The notes: generated from the letters alone by a model not told the origin. Shown: positions 1 through 9,213, counted from the first letter of the stretch. The stretch: DNA of 64,000 nt from Catenovulum sediminis (GCF_040270295.1 NZ_JBELOE010000143.1), one strand, 5' to 3'. Numbers and translations: made by a program.

Positions 1-110
1 CCCTTCGGGCTGAGGCCAAAATGGTCTTATGCAGCGTTAGAAATAACTTATTTAGATGACTAAACTTCATTATTTCTGCCTTGCCTAAGACCATTTTTTC
101 TCTCAGCTCA
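1..110. repeat. Long imperfect inverted repeat with CCCTTCGGG edge
   Basis: AAAATGGTCTTA at 18-29 is the exact reverse complement of TAAGACCATTTT at 86-97. Inside these, AGAAATAA (39-46) pairs with TTATTTCT (70-77), and TTTAG (50-54) pairs with CTAAA (59-63). The whole could fold into a long interrupted hairpin. The left edge (1-22) recurs with one mismatch at 10480-10501. This looks like a dispersed non-coding element rather than a gene. Nothing else recognisable lies between it and rpoZ. Confidence 0.6.
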
Positions 111-183
111 AATTATAAACAAAGATAAACACGCCCTAGAACCCGGGTCTATGTTAACGCGGTGCGAACTGCACAGGTTAGAA

Positions 184-459
184 TTATTCTCGGTTTTGCG
201 CAAACGCTGCAACAGCTGCTATCTCAGCCGCTTCTTGCTCTTGTGTTTCGCGGCGTTCTTGAGCATCCATAATTTCTGCGCTCATTAAACCTTCTTCAAT
301 TTCACGTAAAGCAATTACCGTTGCTTTATCATTATCTGGTTCGACTAAAGGATCTTTTCCTTCTGACGCGATTTGACGTGCACGACGTGCCGCAACCAGA
401 ATCAAGTCAAAACGATTACCAACTTGTTCTACTGCATCTTCAACAGTTACGCGAGCCAT
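184..459 (-). CDS. rpoZ: DNA-directed RNA polymerase omega subunit
   Basis: This 91-residue protein has the usual omega length. It starts MARVTVEDAVEQVGNRFDLI and continues with the ARRARQI segment and the acidic, Glu/Ala-rich tail typical of gammaproteobacterial RpoZ. Omega helps fold beta-prime and assemble core RNA polymerase in the cytoplasm. It lies downstream of gmk on the same strand, 56 bases after it, the conserved gmk-rpoZ order. The usual next gene (spoT) is not seen in the 183 bases left in the window, which hold an inverted repeat instead. Confidence 0.97.
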   Translation of the reverse strand: MARVTVEDAVEQVGNRFDLILVAARRARQIASEGKDPLVEPDNDKATVIALREIEEGLMSAEIMDAQERRETQEQEAAEIAAVAAFAQNRE

Positions 460-515
460 AGTTACTCCGCTATTTAACTAATACTGACAAAAAGGGCAAA
501 TAGTGTACTTTATCA

Positions 516-1142
516 TCAAGCTTTCGCCAAGAGATCGCTGAATAAAGCTTGATATTTTTTACTTTGGCGCGCTTGCAGGCAACGATTTGCGCGTAAAATA
601 GCCGCAAGATCGGCCAATGCAGTGTCAAAGTCATCATTCACTACAATATAGTCGAATTCTTGGTAATGCGAAATTTCACTTTGTGCTTCCGCCATTCGCT
701 GCTTGATAACCGCTTCACTGTCTTGCCCACGATTTTGCAAGCGTGATAATAATTCTGCTTGTGAAGGGGGCGCAATAAAAACGGTTTTCGCATCCGCTCT
801 CTGTTTTTTGACCTGACGTGCACCTTGCCAGTCAATATCTAAAAAAACGTCTTTCCCTTGCGCCAACAATGCATCAATTGCCGCTTTAGAGGTGCCATAA
901 TAATTGCCAAACACTTCAGCCCATTCGAAAAAGGCATCTTGATCAATCAATCGTTTAAACGCATCTTGCTCAACAAAATGATAGTGCTTAGCGTTTTCTT
1001 CGCCCGGTCTGGGTGCACGCGTTGTATGCGAAACAGAAACGGCAGCCTGTTCAGCAAATTGTTGTAAATACGCTTTGATCAAACTCGATTTACCCGCACC
1101 GCTAGGTGCCGAAATCACGTATAAAGTGCCATTTACCAACAT
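516..1142 (-). CDS. gmk: Guanylate kinase
   Basis: Guanylate kinase phosphorylates GMP to GDP with ATP in the cytoplasm, in purine nucleotide and GTP supply. The 208-residue protein has the P-loop SAPSGAGKSS near the N-terminus, the GMP-binding VSHTTRAPRPGE segment, EVFGNYYGTS, and DIDWQGARQVKKQ, all family hallmarks. The start at 1142 gives MLVNGTLYVISAP, matching the E. coli N-terminus. An in-frame start five codons upstream (1157) would add residues that homologues lack. It is first in the gmk-rpoZ operon. Confidence 0.97.
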   Translation of the reverse strand: MLVNGTLYVISAPSGAGKSSLIKAYLQQFAEQAAVSVSHTTRAPRPGEENAKHYHFVEQDAFKRLIDQDAFFEWAEVFGNYYGTSKAAIDALLAQGKDVFLDIDWQGARQVKKQRADAKTVFIAPPSQAELLSRLQNRGQDSEAVIKQRMAEAQSEISHYQEFDYIVVNDDFDTALADLAAILRANRCLQARQSKKYQALFSDLLAKA

Positions 1143-1303
1143 CAATAATATTCCCAAGCAAAAACACGTATTTTATACCTGTGCAGAAAATAAGTACAAT
1201 TTGTTACGCAAGGTTATTATCGACGACAGTAAAAAATTAATATAAATAAATTTAAAGTCAGATATCATGGTGACACATTTACATCAGGTTAAGGGCGCTA
1301 CAC

Positions 1304-1678
1304 ATGAATGAAACACATCAAGCATTATTAGACTTTGCTCATGCAATTAAAGACAGTCAAGTAATTTGGGGATTAACAGCCGATGCAGCAGAAGAAGATT
1401 GGGTTGTTGTTGAGTCTTTAGAGTTTGAAAATACCGAAGTTTTGCTGGTATGGAGCAGCGAAGCCGCTGCGCAGGCAACCTGTACAGATGAATGGGCCGA
1501 CTACAAACCAACTGCAATTCCAGTAGCTGAATACTTTGACTTTTGGTTAGAAGCGTTAGGCAAAGATGGTGTTCGTATTGGCATCGACTGGCAGGATGAT
1601 GCCGAAAATAATGTTGAAGCTGAAATGGTCGAACTAGCGCGTGTTTTAGCAGAATCAGGTGTCTACCAAGACCAGTAA
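1304..1678 (+). CDS. DUF2750 domain protein
   Basis: This 124-residue acidic, probably cytoplasmic protein has no signal peptide or membrane segment. It matches the DUF2750 pattern: a short helix, then WGL and WVVVES, a VLLVWSS-EAAAQAT segment, EWADYKPTAIPVAEYFDFWL, and a closing GIDWQDD stretch before a C-terminal helix. The family has no established function. Its stop overlaps the start of the DUF72 gene (TAATG), so the two are probably translationally coupled. The identification rests on pattern recall; the operon is seen directly. Confidence 0.75.
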   Translation: MNETHQALLDFAHAIKDSQVIWGLTADAAEEDWVVVESLEFENTEVLLVWSSEAAAQATCTDEWADYKPTAIPVAEYFDFWLEALGKDGVRIGIDWQDDAENNVEAEMVELARVLAESGVYQDQ

Positions 1679-2553
1679 TGCGACAAAAAATTTTAATCGG
1701 CTGCCCACAGTGGAGCCACACTCAGTGGCAGCATGTTTTTTTTCCGTCTTCCTTGGCTAAAACTCAGGCGCTTAGTTTTTATAGCCAGCATTACAGCAGT
1801 GTTGAGGGTAACACGACATTCTATGCTTTGCCCAAAGCAGAAATGGTGCGTAATTGGTCACAGCAGGCAGCTGAGCATTTTAAATTTTGCTTTAAGCTAC
1901 CCGCGCAAATCACCCACCAAAAACTTTTGCAGAATTGTCAGGCCGACATGCAGCAATTTATTGAACTGCTTTCTCCGCTGATTGAAAAACGGCAACTGGG
2001 TAAATTATTAATTCAGTTGCCCCCCTATTTTTCTGCGCAGTATTTACCGCAGCTTGCTCGTTTTATTGAAAGTTATCACCAGCAAGTTGATTTAGCGGTA
2101 GAAGTAAGGCACCCCAATTTTTTTGCCAAAGACGAAAATGAAAAACAGCTTAACCAGTTGTTAATGCAATACCAGATCGACCGAATCATGATGGATACAC
2201 GTCCAGTACATGCAGAAAGACCGAGCACAGAAGCCATTAGAGATGCTCAACAGAAAAAACCTAAAGTACCCGTACACCTGATATCTACAGGCAATAATCC
2301 AATCGTGCGTTATGTTGGACAAACCGATATACAAGCTAATCTGCCTTATATAAAAGTCTGGTTAAAATATTTTAAAAACTGGCTTGAGCAAGATAAACAA
2401 CCTTACTTATTTATCCATACCGCAGACAATGCGGGTGTCCATCAATTAACAGCTTTATGGTTAGAGCTACTAACAGCCGAGTTAGGTTATTATCCAGCGG
2501 ATAACACGCTGCCTAAAAGTTTCGGTATTGGCCAACAAGACGCATTGTTTTAA
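1678..2553 (+). CDS. DUF72 (YecE-like) family protein
   Basis: The 291-residue protein begins ILIGCPQWSHTQW, then FYSQHYSSVEGNTTFYALP, KFCFKLPAQITH and LAVEVRHPNFF. This is the series of conserved blocks of the DUF72/YecE family, which adopts a TIM-barrel fold. No reaction is firmly established for the family. There is no signal peptide, so it should be cytoplasmic. The start codon shares one base with the stop of the DUF2750 gene. The central histidine- and arginine-containing motifs of the family (EVRHP, MMDTRP) are intact. Confidence 0.88.
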   Translation: MRQKILIGCPQWSHTQWQHVFFPSSLAKTQALSFYSQHYSSVEGNTTFYALPKAEMVRNWSQQAAEHFKFCFKLPAQITHQKLLQNCQADMQQFIELLSPLIEKRQLGKLLIQLPPYFSAQYLPQLARFIESYHQQVDLAVEVRHPNFFAKDENEKQLNQLLMQYQIDRIMMDTRPVHAERPSTEAIRDAQQKKPKVPVHLISTGNNPIVRYVGQTDIQANLPYIKVWLKYFKNWLEQDKQPYLFIHTADNAGVHQLTALWLELLTAELGYYPADNTLPKSFGIGQQDALF

Positions 2554-2660
2554 GTAGAATAACCCCCCTTTTCTACTCACCAATTAAAAACAATGGTAAA
2601 CACCTTGCGATAAAACAGGTATATTAAACCGCTCAATACACCTTAAACATAAGAGCAAAG

Positions 2661-3653
2661 ATGAGTGTACAGGACGATTTTTCATTTTCTTCATTAACCC
2701 CTGATCTTATTTTAGATGCCATAGAAAGCCTTGGGATCTATCCAGAATCTGGCCTAATCGCACTCAACAGTTACGAAAACCGTGTTTATCAATTTATCGC
2801 AGACGATAAAAAGCGCTATGTCGTCAAATTTTATCGTCCTAACCGCTGGTCTTCGGCACAGATTGAAGAAGAGCACGAGTTTGCCGCTCAGTTAGCGGCC
2901 GAAGAAATTCCGCTGATTGCGCCGATGGCGTTGCAAGGAAAAACATTACATCAATATCAGGGTTACTATTTCACCTTATACCCCAGTGTGGGTGGGCGCT
3001 CATTTGAAAATGATAATTTAGATCATCTCGAATGGATGGGACGCTTTATTGGACGCATTCATTTAGTCGGTCAAAAGCAGCAATTTAAAGTGCGCCCGAA
3101 CTTGTCTACGGATGAGTATCTAAAGCAGGCTAAACACAATATTCTAGCCAGCAATATGCTACCTACTCACTTAGAAACCGCCTTTTTAGCCATTTTAGAG
3201 CCTTTATGTAAAACGGCAGAGCAGCAGTTTAATCAACAGAAATATAACGCATTTCGGCTACATGGTGATTGTCATGCTGGCAATATATTATGGCGGGATG
3301 GCCCGTTTTTTGTCGACTTAGATGATGCAAGGAATGGCCCTGCGATCCAGGATATTTGGATGATGTTATCTGGTAACCGAGATCAACAGATGTTGCAATT
3401 GGACACGATACTGGCCGGATATGAAGAATTTTGCGCTTTTAATGCAGCAGAGCTTAAGCTAATAGAACCCTTACGCGCCATGCGAATGGTCCACTATATG
3501 GGCTGGATTGCGAAGCGTTGGTGTGATCCGGCTTTTCAACACAGTTTTGCCTGGTTTGCTGAAGAAAAATACTGGGAACAACAAATTTTGTCTTTCAAAG
3601 AACAACTTGCACAATTGAATGAGGAACCATTACGCTTGATGTCTGGTCTATGA
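2661..3653 (+). CDS. srkA: Stress response kinase A (YihE/RdoA type)
   Basis: The 330-residue protein is the same size as E. coli SrkA/YihE (about 328). It has the choline-kinase-like APH fold, with a catalytic loop at LHGDCHAGNILW and the metal-binding FVDLDDARNGP. The kinase phosphorylates Ser/Thr and is linked in E. coli to Cpx envelope stress and protection from cell death. It sits 55 bases upstream of dsbA on the same strand, the conserved srkA-dsbA arrangement. The start gives MSVQDDFSFSSLTPDLILDA, aligned with the family N-terminus. Confidence 0.95.
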   Translation: MSVQDDFSFSSLTPDLILDAIESLGIYPESGLIALNSYENRVYQFIADDKKRYVVKFYRPNRWSSAQIEEEHEFAAQLAAEEIPLIAPMALQGKTLHQYQGYYFTLYPSVGGRSFENDNLDHLEWMGRFIGRIHLVGQKQQFKVRPNLSTDEYLKQAKHNILASNMLPTHLETAFLAILEPLCKTAEQQFNQQKYNAFRLHGDCHAGNILWRDGPFFVDLDDARNGPAIQDIWMMLSGNRDQQMLQLDTILAGYEEFCAFNAAELKLIEPLRAMRMVHYMGWIAKRWCDPAFQHSFAWFAEEKYWEQQILSFKEQLAQLNEEPLRLMSGL

Positions 3654-3708
3654 TACGGTAATTTGCAATCATTAACTTATAATTTCTATTCACTAACAGG
3701 AACTCAGA

Positions 3709-4326
3709 ATGAAGAAATTCGTCGCGCTTTTATTTGCCGCCATTTTGATGCCACTTACCGCGTGTGCAGAGCAATTTGAAGCAGGTAAACATTATGAAGA
3801 ATTATCTAAACCGGCAACCGCAAAACCAGAAATAAAAGAGTTTTTCTCGTTTTATTGCCCCCATTGTTTTGCTTTTGAGCCGATTGTCGACAAAATCAAA
3901 AAGAGCATGCCAGATGACGCTAGTTTTATTAAAAGCCATGTTGATTTTATGCCCAGAAATAACAGAGAAGTTGCACAAGGCTTAGGCAAAAGCTTGGCTG
4001 CTTTAGAATTATTAAAAGCAGAAGAACAAGGTATCTCAGCACTATTTAAACACTTGCATAAAGATAGAAAACGCTTTGATTCAATGCAGGATGTTAGAAG
4101 TGTATTGGTTCAGGAAGCTAATATTGACCCTACAAAATATGACTCTGCCTATAAAAGCTTCATGGCTTCAGGTCGGGCAAATCAAATGCAATCAGAACAA
4201 AAAAGCTTTAATATCCGCAGTGTACCCACCCTTATTGTTAACGGTAAATACGAGGTTAAATTAGGGAGCGTCAAGTCGGAAGAGGAATACGTCCAGTTAG
4301 TTAATTTTTTACTGAATAAAAAGTAA
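3709..4326 (+). CDS. dsbA: Thiol:disulfide interchange protein DsbA
   Basis: DsbA is the periplasmic oxidant that inserts disulfide bonds into exported proteins. The 205-residue precursor has an N-terminal signal (residues 1-20), the active site CPHC at 50-53 in FFSFYCPHCFAF, and the cis-proline loop SVPTLIVNGKY near the C-terminus, in a thioredoxin fold with a helical insert. The signal is ambiguous. It reads LMPLTACAEQ, which fits both a signal peptidase I site (ACA/EQ) and a lipobox (LTAC, Cys19). E. coli DsbA is soluble, so the first reading is more likely. It is preceded by srkA and a good Shine-Dalgarno (AGGAAC). Confidence 0.96.
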   Translation: MKKFVALLFAAILMPLTACAEQFEAGKHYEELSKPATAKPEIKEFFSFYCPHCFAFEPIVDKIKKSMPDDASFIKSHVDFMPRNNREVAQGLGKSLAALELLKAEEQGISALFKHLHKDRKRFDSMQDVRSVLVQEANIDPTKYDSAYKSFMASGRANQMQSEQKSFNIRSVPTLIVNGKYEVKLGSVKSEEEYVQLVNFLLNKK

Positions 4327-4381
4327 CCTCTCAAACCAACTGAATGTGCCGTTTAGGCCTGTCATTCATAAGCTGGTAACA

Positions 4382-4413
4382 ACAAAAGGCGAAGTACAAC
4401 ACTCGCCTTTTGT
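4382..4413. terminator. Bidirectional intrinsic terminator between dsbA and a convergent gene
   Basis: ACAAAAGGCGA (4382-4392) is the exact reverse complement of TCGCCTTTTGT (4403-4413) with a 10-base loop. The T/A-rich flanks let it work for dsbA (+) and for the convergent solute-binding-like gene (-). Confidence 0.8.
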
Positions 4414-4423
4414 CTCTTTAACT

Positions 4424-5293
4424 TTAATATTCAAGCTCATCTATATTTAGCCACAGCGCTTTTTCATCAAACGGAGTTAACTCACTCATATTGGGGTTTT
4501 CCAGTCGAATAACCCGTCGTGATTTTAAATTGGAGCGCATCAGTACATCTTGAGTCAATGGATGATCAAAAAACAATTGATTAAAGCTGCCATCATAAAT
4601 TGCATTGCGAAACCCTTCTTCGATTAGTCGACCTAATGCTGCATTATCTCGCGTGACAAAAAAGTACATCGCAAAGGGATAAATCAGCAATATATTTTTT
4701 TCAACGGTCAGCTTTAATTCGGGCCGGCTTGCTACTTCGCTCCAAGGTTCATGTACCGCTCTTGGAAAAAAATCAAAACGTCCGCCCTCTAACATATAAA
4801 ATAAGTTAACGTATTTAACCGGATCGACAACCTTTAAACCATTGTGCTTTAAAACAAAAGTATCCCCCCAAAATTTGCCCTGTCCGAGTTTTATTTTACG
4901 TAAGTCATTGATGTTATGAACATCATCAAACATCGCCTGAGTGCCTTGGCGAATAATAAAAATTCGATGTCCTAACAAACCTTTTAACACTGGAACGCGA
5001 ATTGGAAAGTACTTTTCTTCGTATTGCTTTTGCGTCCCGGCCCAAGCCACTTGCAATGTACCGTCTTCCAACATACTCATCAATCGCGCTTCGTTTAACG
5101 TTTCAGGCCATTCTTTAAAAGTAAAAGTTTCGTTTGCACTACTTTTACTAATTGCAAGTTTTAGGATATTTGCAATTAAGGTTTCCTTAGGATCGTTCGC
5201 TTTAGCATGTACAATGGTTTTGCCAGCATTGGCAGGGTTACCCAAACAGCTTAACACTAGTACCAAGGTTATGATAAATGACTTAATGCGCAC
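4424..5293 (-). CDS. Periplasmic solute-binding-like protein, paralogue 1
   Basis: This 289-residue exported protein is predicted to have a type II periplasmic-binding-protein fold. The GTG at 5293 is preferred. It puts a classical signal peptide (MRIKSFIITLVLVLSC...PANA) at the very N-terminus with a GGAG sequence upstream, whereas the longer frame to 5386 would place 31 odd residues before it. Characteristic blocks are LLGHRIFIIRQG, GQGKFWGDTFVL, FFPRAVHEPW and LTVEKNILLIYPFAMYFFV. Two paralogues occur in this window (18500-19351 and 48277-49197). No permease or kinase is adjacent, so a ligand-binding sensory or scavenging role is only a guess. Confidence 0.7.
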   Translation of the reverse strand: MRIKSFIITLVLVLSCLGNPANAGKTIVHAKANDPKETLIANILKLAISKSSANETFTFKEWPETLNEARLMSMLEDGTLQVAWAGTQKQYEEKYFPIRVPVLKGLLGHRIFIIRQGTQAMFDDVHNINDLRKIKLGQGKFWGDTFVLKHNGLKVVDPVKYVNLFYMLEGGRFDFFPRAVHEPWSEVASRPELKLTVEKNILLIYPFAMYFFVTRDNAALGRLIEEGFRNAIYDGSFNQLFFDHPLTQDVLMRSNLKSRRVIRLENPNMSELTPFDEKALWLNIDELEY

Positions 5294-5455
5294 TTGGACA
5301 ACTCCGGTTATGAGGGGATCAGGATCAAACTTTATTTGAGCATGATTTAAAGATAGCTCAGTATTCGAGTTATACAATGGCACCACAGAGCATCAAGTGA
5401 TCAGCTCGGATCAGGTCAAACTAAGCAAGGAAGGGGTAAAACATAAAGCTTTAAA

Positions 5456-5482
5456 GTATGCCAGCCATTTGTGCTGGCATAC
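5456..5482 (-). terminator. Hairpin after the glyQ-glyS-lipoprotein operon
   Basis: GTATGCCAGC (5456-5465) and GCTGGCATAC (5473-5482) form a perfect 10-bp stem with a 7-base loop, 22 bases past the lipoprotein stop on the minus strand. The following T-tract is weak (TTTAAAGCTTT), so this is a probable rather than canonical terminator. Confidence 0.6.
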
Positions 5483-5504
5483 CAAAAACAGAAAATTGGA
5501 AGTA

Positions 5505-5981
5505 TTAGAAACTAGGGACTAAACGATCAATCAAATCAGCTTCAGCTGGTTTAATCCAAACTTTGGGTTCAGATTCATCGGTAAAATCGATAAAAAAATC
5601 ATAATCACCCGTTACTTCTGGAATAAAACGGAAAGGCTCAAATTTAGCGTTACAATTTGCTGAAACTTTTGCCTCTAAAGTAACCAGTTGATCCGCTTTT
5701 TCGTAATATCCACAATTGGCCCCTAGGCTCCAATTTTCATCGGCAAATTTAAATTCATATGGTTGGCCGTCAGCAATCAATTCAACTGTCGCTTTATATA
5801 ATTGACCTTCAACCTGCTTCACTTTTGCGTGTTCTTCTATATCCCACCAAGTAAAATTACCACGCAAATACAAAAAGTCTTCACGGTTTTGCACTTCTGT
5901 TTGTGCAGGATACGGTGTCACACTACATCCGCTGGTTAATATCGCGGTTATTAGAGAAACAACTACTAAAACGGCTTTCAT
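5505..5981 (-). CDS. Lipoprotein with a carbohydrate-binding-like beta domain
   Basis: The ATG at 5981 gives a 158-residue protein with a lipoprotein signal (MKAVLVVVSLITAILTSGC; lipobox TSGC), so it should be membrane-anchored. The mature part has LYLRGNFTWWD, a central PYEFKFADENWSLG and a closing DYDFFIDFTD. This spacing resembles the early-set/CBM-like modules attached to pullulanases and other glycan-active proteins. No catalytic domain is present. It begins 20 bases after glyS stops and so is probably co-transcribed with glyQS, an odd companion for a tRNA synthetase. Function unknown; the carbohydrate link is inference. Confidence 0.65.
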   Translation of the reverse strand: MKAVLVVVSLITAILTSGCSVTPYPAQTEVQNREDFLYLRGNFTWWDIEEHAKVKQVEGQLYKATVELIADGQPYEFKFADENWSLGANCGYYEKADQLVTLEAKVSANCNAKFEPFRFIPEVTGDYDFFIDFTDESEPKVWIKPAEADLIDRLVPSF

Positions 5982-6000
5982 ACAATTTTCCATTTAATTT

Positions 6001-8070
6001 TTATTTTTGCAGAACCGAAATATCCGCAACCTGTAAAAATAGGTTTCGAAGCTCTGATAACAACAATAAACGATTCAATTTGACATTTTCATCATCAGCC
6101 ATAACCATGACATTGTCAAAAAATGCATCGACAGTTTCGCGTAATGTCGCTAATTCTGCTAACGCTTTGGCATATTCACGCTGTGCAAATACAGGTGCCA
6201 GTTCAATTTGTTTGGCTGACACTAAGGCATAAAGTTCCTTTTCCTGCTGCTCCTGTAATAGCTCAGTATCCACCACCTGCGGCAATACCGCCGGATTTTT
6301 AGCCAAAATATTGCTCACACGTTTATTTGCCGCAGCCAATGCTTCGGCTGCATCCAACAGCTTGAACTCAGAAACGGCTTTAACACGTAAATCAAAATCT
6401 AATGGTTCAGTGGGTCTTTGTTCTAATACCGCCTGAATAATTTCAACTTGATAGCCTTGATCCTGATACCAAGCGCGGAAGCGGCCAAACACAAAATCAA
6501 CCACATCATTCGCCGCAGATTTGTTGGTTAACTTGTCGCCATACAGTTCAATTGCTTTATAGGTGATATCCAATAAATCCAAATTGAGTTTGTTTTCAAC
6601 AATGATGCGCAATGCACCAATCGCCGCGCGGCGCAATGCGAATGGATCTTTGTCGCCTTTTGGCAATAATCCAATCCCAAAAATCCCAGCTAAAGTATCA
6701 AATTTGTCCGCTAGCGCAACTGCGCAGCTAACCGGTGCGGATGGCAATTGATCACCTGCAAATCGAGGTTGATATTGTTCATTCAACGCATTGGCAACCG
6801 CTTCTGCCTCGCCATCATGTTTGGCGTAATGCATCCCCATGACACCTTGCACTTCAGGAAACTCCATCACCATTTCGGTCATCAAATCTGTTTTTGACAA
6901 CAATCCAGCGCGTTTAGCTTGCGCAACGTCTGCACCTAACTTGCTGCCAATATAGGCTGCTAACTCTGAAATTCGGCTTGATTTATCAAACAATGTGCCT
7001 AATTTTTGTTGGAAAAGTACGCTCTTTAAGCTTTCTAGACGGCTTTCCAACGTCTTTTTACGGTCGGTATTAAAGAAAAACTCTGCATCGGCTAAGCGTG
7101 GGCGCACAACCTTCTGGTTGCCTTGAATAACCTGCTCTGGATCTTTACTTTCAATGTTAGAAATAAAGATAAATTTGTTCATTAATGAGCCGTCTTTATT
7201 CAGCACCGGGAAGTATTTTTGATCGCCTTTCATTGTATAAATCAGCGCTTCATCCGGCACGGCAAGAAACTTCTCTTCAAAAGACGCAACGAGCAAAACT
7301 GGCCATTCAACTAAGCCTGTTACTTCTTCTAATAGCGCATCATCCATATCCGCAATACCATTTAATTCGGCGGCTTTAGCTTCAACTTGTTGCTTTATTT
7401 GTGCTTTACGTTCTGCAAAATCAGCTATCACATACGCTTCTTTTAATACAGCTTGGTATTCATCTGCATGTTGAATAGTGACGCGGCCGCTTGAATGGAA
7501 TCTATGTCCCTGCAATTGATTACTGGTTTTAACCCCCAGCAACTGGCCGTCAATTGATTGTGCACCATAAAAGACAGTGGCTGTGTGCACAGGTCGAATA
7601 AACTGCACATCACTGCTCCCCCAGCGCATTGGTTTTGGAATTGGCAATTTAGCCAATGCTTTATCTGCTATATCAATTATCAACTCAGCAACTGGCTGGC
7701 CTTTAACTTCTGCGCGATACATTAACCAAGCACCCTTGTCTGTTTCTAAACGCTCGGCTTGAGAAACATCGATGCCATTACCACGCGCCCAACCTAATGC
7801 TGCTTTGGTTGGGTTACCTTCTTTATCAAACGCAGCCTGAATCGCTGGCCCGCGTTTTTCAACAGTTTTGTCTTGCTGTTTGTCTGCTAGCGCACTGACA
7901 GTGACCGCTAGACGTCTAGGCGCAGCTAGCCAGTTGACACATTCGTAGGCCAATTCAGCACTATCTAAACCGGCTTGAATATTTTCGGCAAACGCTTCAG
8001 CCAATTTGCGCAACGCTTTGGGTGGTAACTCTTCAGTACCTATTTCAATTAATAAATTTTCAGTTGCCAT
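6001..8070 (-). CDS. glyS: Glycine--tRNA ligase beta subunit
   Basis: The 689-residue beta subunit of the bacterial alpha2beta2 glycyl-tRNA synthetase charges tRNA-Gly together with GlyQ. It begins MATENLLIEIGTEELPPKAL and keeps the family blocks RRLAVTV, KRGPA, PKPMRWG, KGDQKYFPVL, and the HD-like and C-terminal anticodon-binding region ending in LFLQVADISVLQK. Its length matches E. coli GlyS (689). It lies four bases after glyQ, the normal operon order. Confidence 0.98.
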   Translation of the reverse strand: MATENLLIEIGTEELPPKALRKLAEAFAENIQAGLDSAELAYECVNWLAAPRRLAVTVSALADKQQDKTVEKRGPAIQAAFDKEGNPTKAALGWARGNGIDVSQAERLETDKGAWLMYRAEVKGQPVAELIIDIADKALAKLPIPKPMRWGSSDVQFIRPVHTATVFYGAQSIDGQLLGVKTSNQLQGHRFHSSGRVTIQHADEYQAVLKEAYVIADFAERKAQIKQQVEAKAAELNGIADMDDALLEEVTGLVEWPVLLVASFEEKFLAVPDEALIYTMKGDQKYFPVLNKDGSLMNKFIFISNIESKDPEQVIQGNQKVVRPRLADAEFFFNTDRKKTLESRLESLKSVLFQQKLGTLFDKSSRISELAAYIGSKLGADVAQAKRAGLLSKTDLMTEMVMEFPEVQGVMGMHYAKHDGEAEAVANALNEQYQPRFAGDQLPSAPVSCAVALADKFDTLAGIFGIGLLPKGDKDPFALRRAAIGALRIIVENKLNLDLLDITYKAIELYGDKLTNKSAANDVVDFVFGRFRAWYQDQGYQVEIIQAVLEQRPTEPLDFDLRVKAVSEFKLLDAAEALAAANKRVSNILAKNPAVLPQVVDTELLQEQQEKELYALVSAKQIELAPVFAQREYAKALAELATLRETVDAFFDNVMVMADDENVKLNRLLLLSELRNLFLQVADISVLQK

Positions 8071-8074
8071 CCGC

Positions 8075-9004
8075 TTAGCCCTCCTGTTTAGAATTATCTT
8101 GTGCTTGTTTTTTTAGCAGCGGGAAACCTAACTCTTCGCGCGCTGCAAAATATGCTTCAGCACAGGCTTTTGCTAAGGTGCGAACACGCAGGATATAACG
8201 CTGGCGTTCGGTCACTGAAATGGCGTGACGTGCATCTAATAAATTAAATGCATGTGAGGCTTTCATAACCTGTTCGTAGGCAGGTAAAGGCAACCCGGCT
8301 TCAATGAGTTTGGCGCTTTCTTTCTCGCATTGGTCAAATTGGGCAAACAAAGCATCCACATCAGCATGTTCAAAGTTATAAGCAGATTGTTCAACTTCGT
8401 TTTGTAAAAAGACATCACCGTATGTAACTTGACCCATAGGGCCATCCGCCCAAACTAAATCATAAATACTATCTACACCTTGAATGTACATTGCTAGGCG
8501 TTCTAAACCATAGGTAATTTCACCGGAAACAGGTCGGCACTCTAAACCACCCACTTGTTGGAAATAAGTAAACTGGGTGACTTCCATACCATTTAACCAA
8601 ACTTCCCAACCTAATCCCCAAGCACCTAAGGTCGGCGATTCCCAGTTGTCTTCAACAAACCGAATATCATGTGTTTGTGTATCAAAGCCTAATAATTCCA
8701 AAGAGCCTAAATAAAGCGCCTGAATATTGCTGGGTGAAGGTTTAAGAATAACTTGAAACTGATAGTAGTGCTGCAAACGGTTCGGGTTTTCACCATAGCG
8801 ACCATCTGCAGGACGTCGACAGGGTTGCACATATGCACAGTGATGCGGTTCTGGCCCTAATGAACGCAAAAAAGTCATAGGATGGAAAGTACCAGCACCC
8901 ACTTCCATATCTAAAGGTTGCACAATAACGCAGCCTTGCTGCGCCCAATAATCTTGTAATGCCAGGATCAATCCCTGGAAGGTTTTAATATCGTACTTTG
9001 CCAT
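8075..9004 (-). CDS. glyQ: Glycine--tRNA ligase alpha subunit
   Basis: This is the catalytic alpha subunit of bacterial glycyl-tRNA synthetase, 309 residues, a class II fold. The conserved start is KTFQGLILALQDYWAQQGC, followed by the class II motif region around PCRRPADGRYGENPNRLQHY. Also present are the downstream blocks TLGAWGLGWEVWLNGMEVTQ and YGLERLAMYIQ. It is first in an operon with glyS and a lipoprotein gene. The promoter should lie in 9005-9185, next to the divergent ECF-type promoter of the repeat-protein gene. Confidence 0.98.
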   Translation of the reverse strand: MAKYDIKTFQGLILALQDYWAQQGCVIVQPLDMEVGAGTFHPMTFLRSLGPEPHHCAYVQPCRRPADGRYGENPNRLQHYYQFQVILKPSPSNIQALYLGSLELLGFDTQTHDIRFVEDNWESPTLGAWGLGWEVWLNGMEVTQFTYFQQVGGLECRPVSGEITYGLERLAMYIQGVDSIYDLVWADGPMGQVTYGDVFLQNEVEQSAYNFEHADVDALFAQFDQCEKESAKLIEAGLPLPAYEQVMKASHAFNLLDARHAISVTERQRYILRVRTLAKACAEAYFAAREELGFPLLKKQAQDNSKQEG

Positions 9005-9185
9005 TTGGGTTCGAGTACCTTTTATTTCTGGATAAATTTGCGCGAAAAATGGCGAAGATTATAACTGACTGAACGCGGCGCAACCAGTGTTAATTCATGT
9101 CGCGCACAGAGACAAAAGTGCAGAAAAGCACAACGGCGCTTTGTGTGAACCAGTGCTCATTTTATAACGCGTTGTAAAATTGTGC

Positions 9186-9213
9186 GGAATAAAAGGAATA
9201 GCTGAGGCGTTAT
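9186..9213 (+). promoter_or_regulatory. ECF-sigma-type promoter of the tetrapeptide-repeat protein gene
   Basis: GGAATA (9186-9191), 16 bases, then CGTTAT (9208-9213), in the context CGGAATAAAA...GCGTTATCTG. This closely matches promoters at 10570 and 13233 and fits the GGAAT/CGTT pattern of ECF sigma factors. It lies 63 bases before the chosen start codon. Confidence 0.75.
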
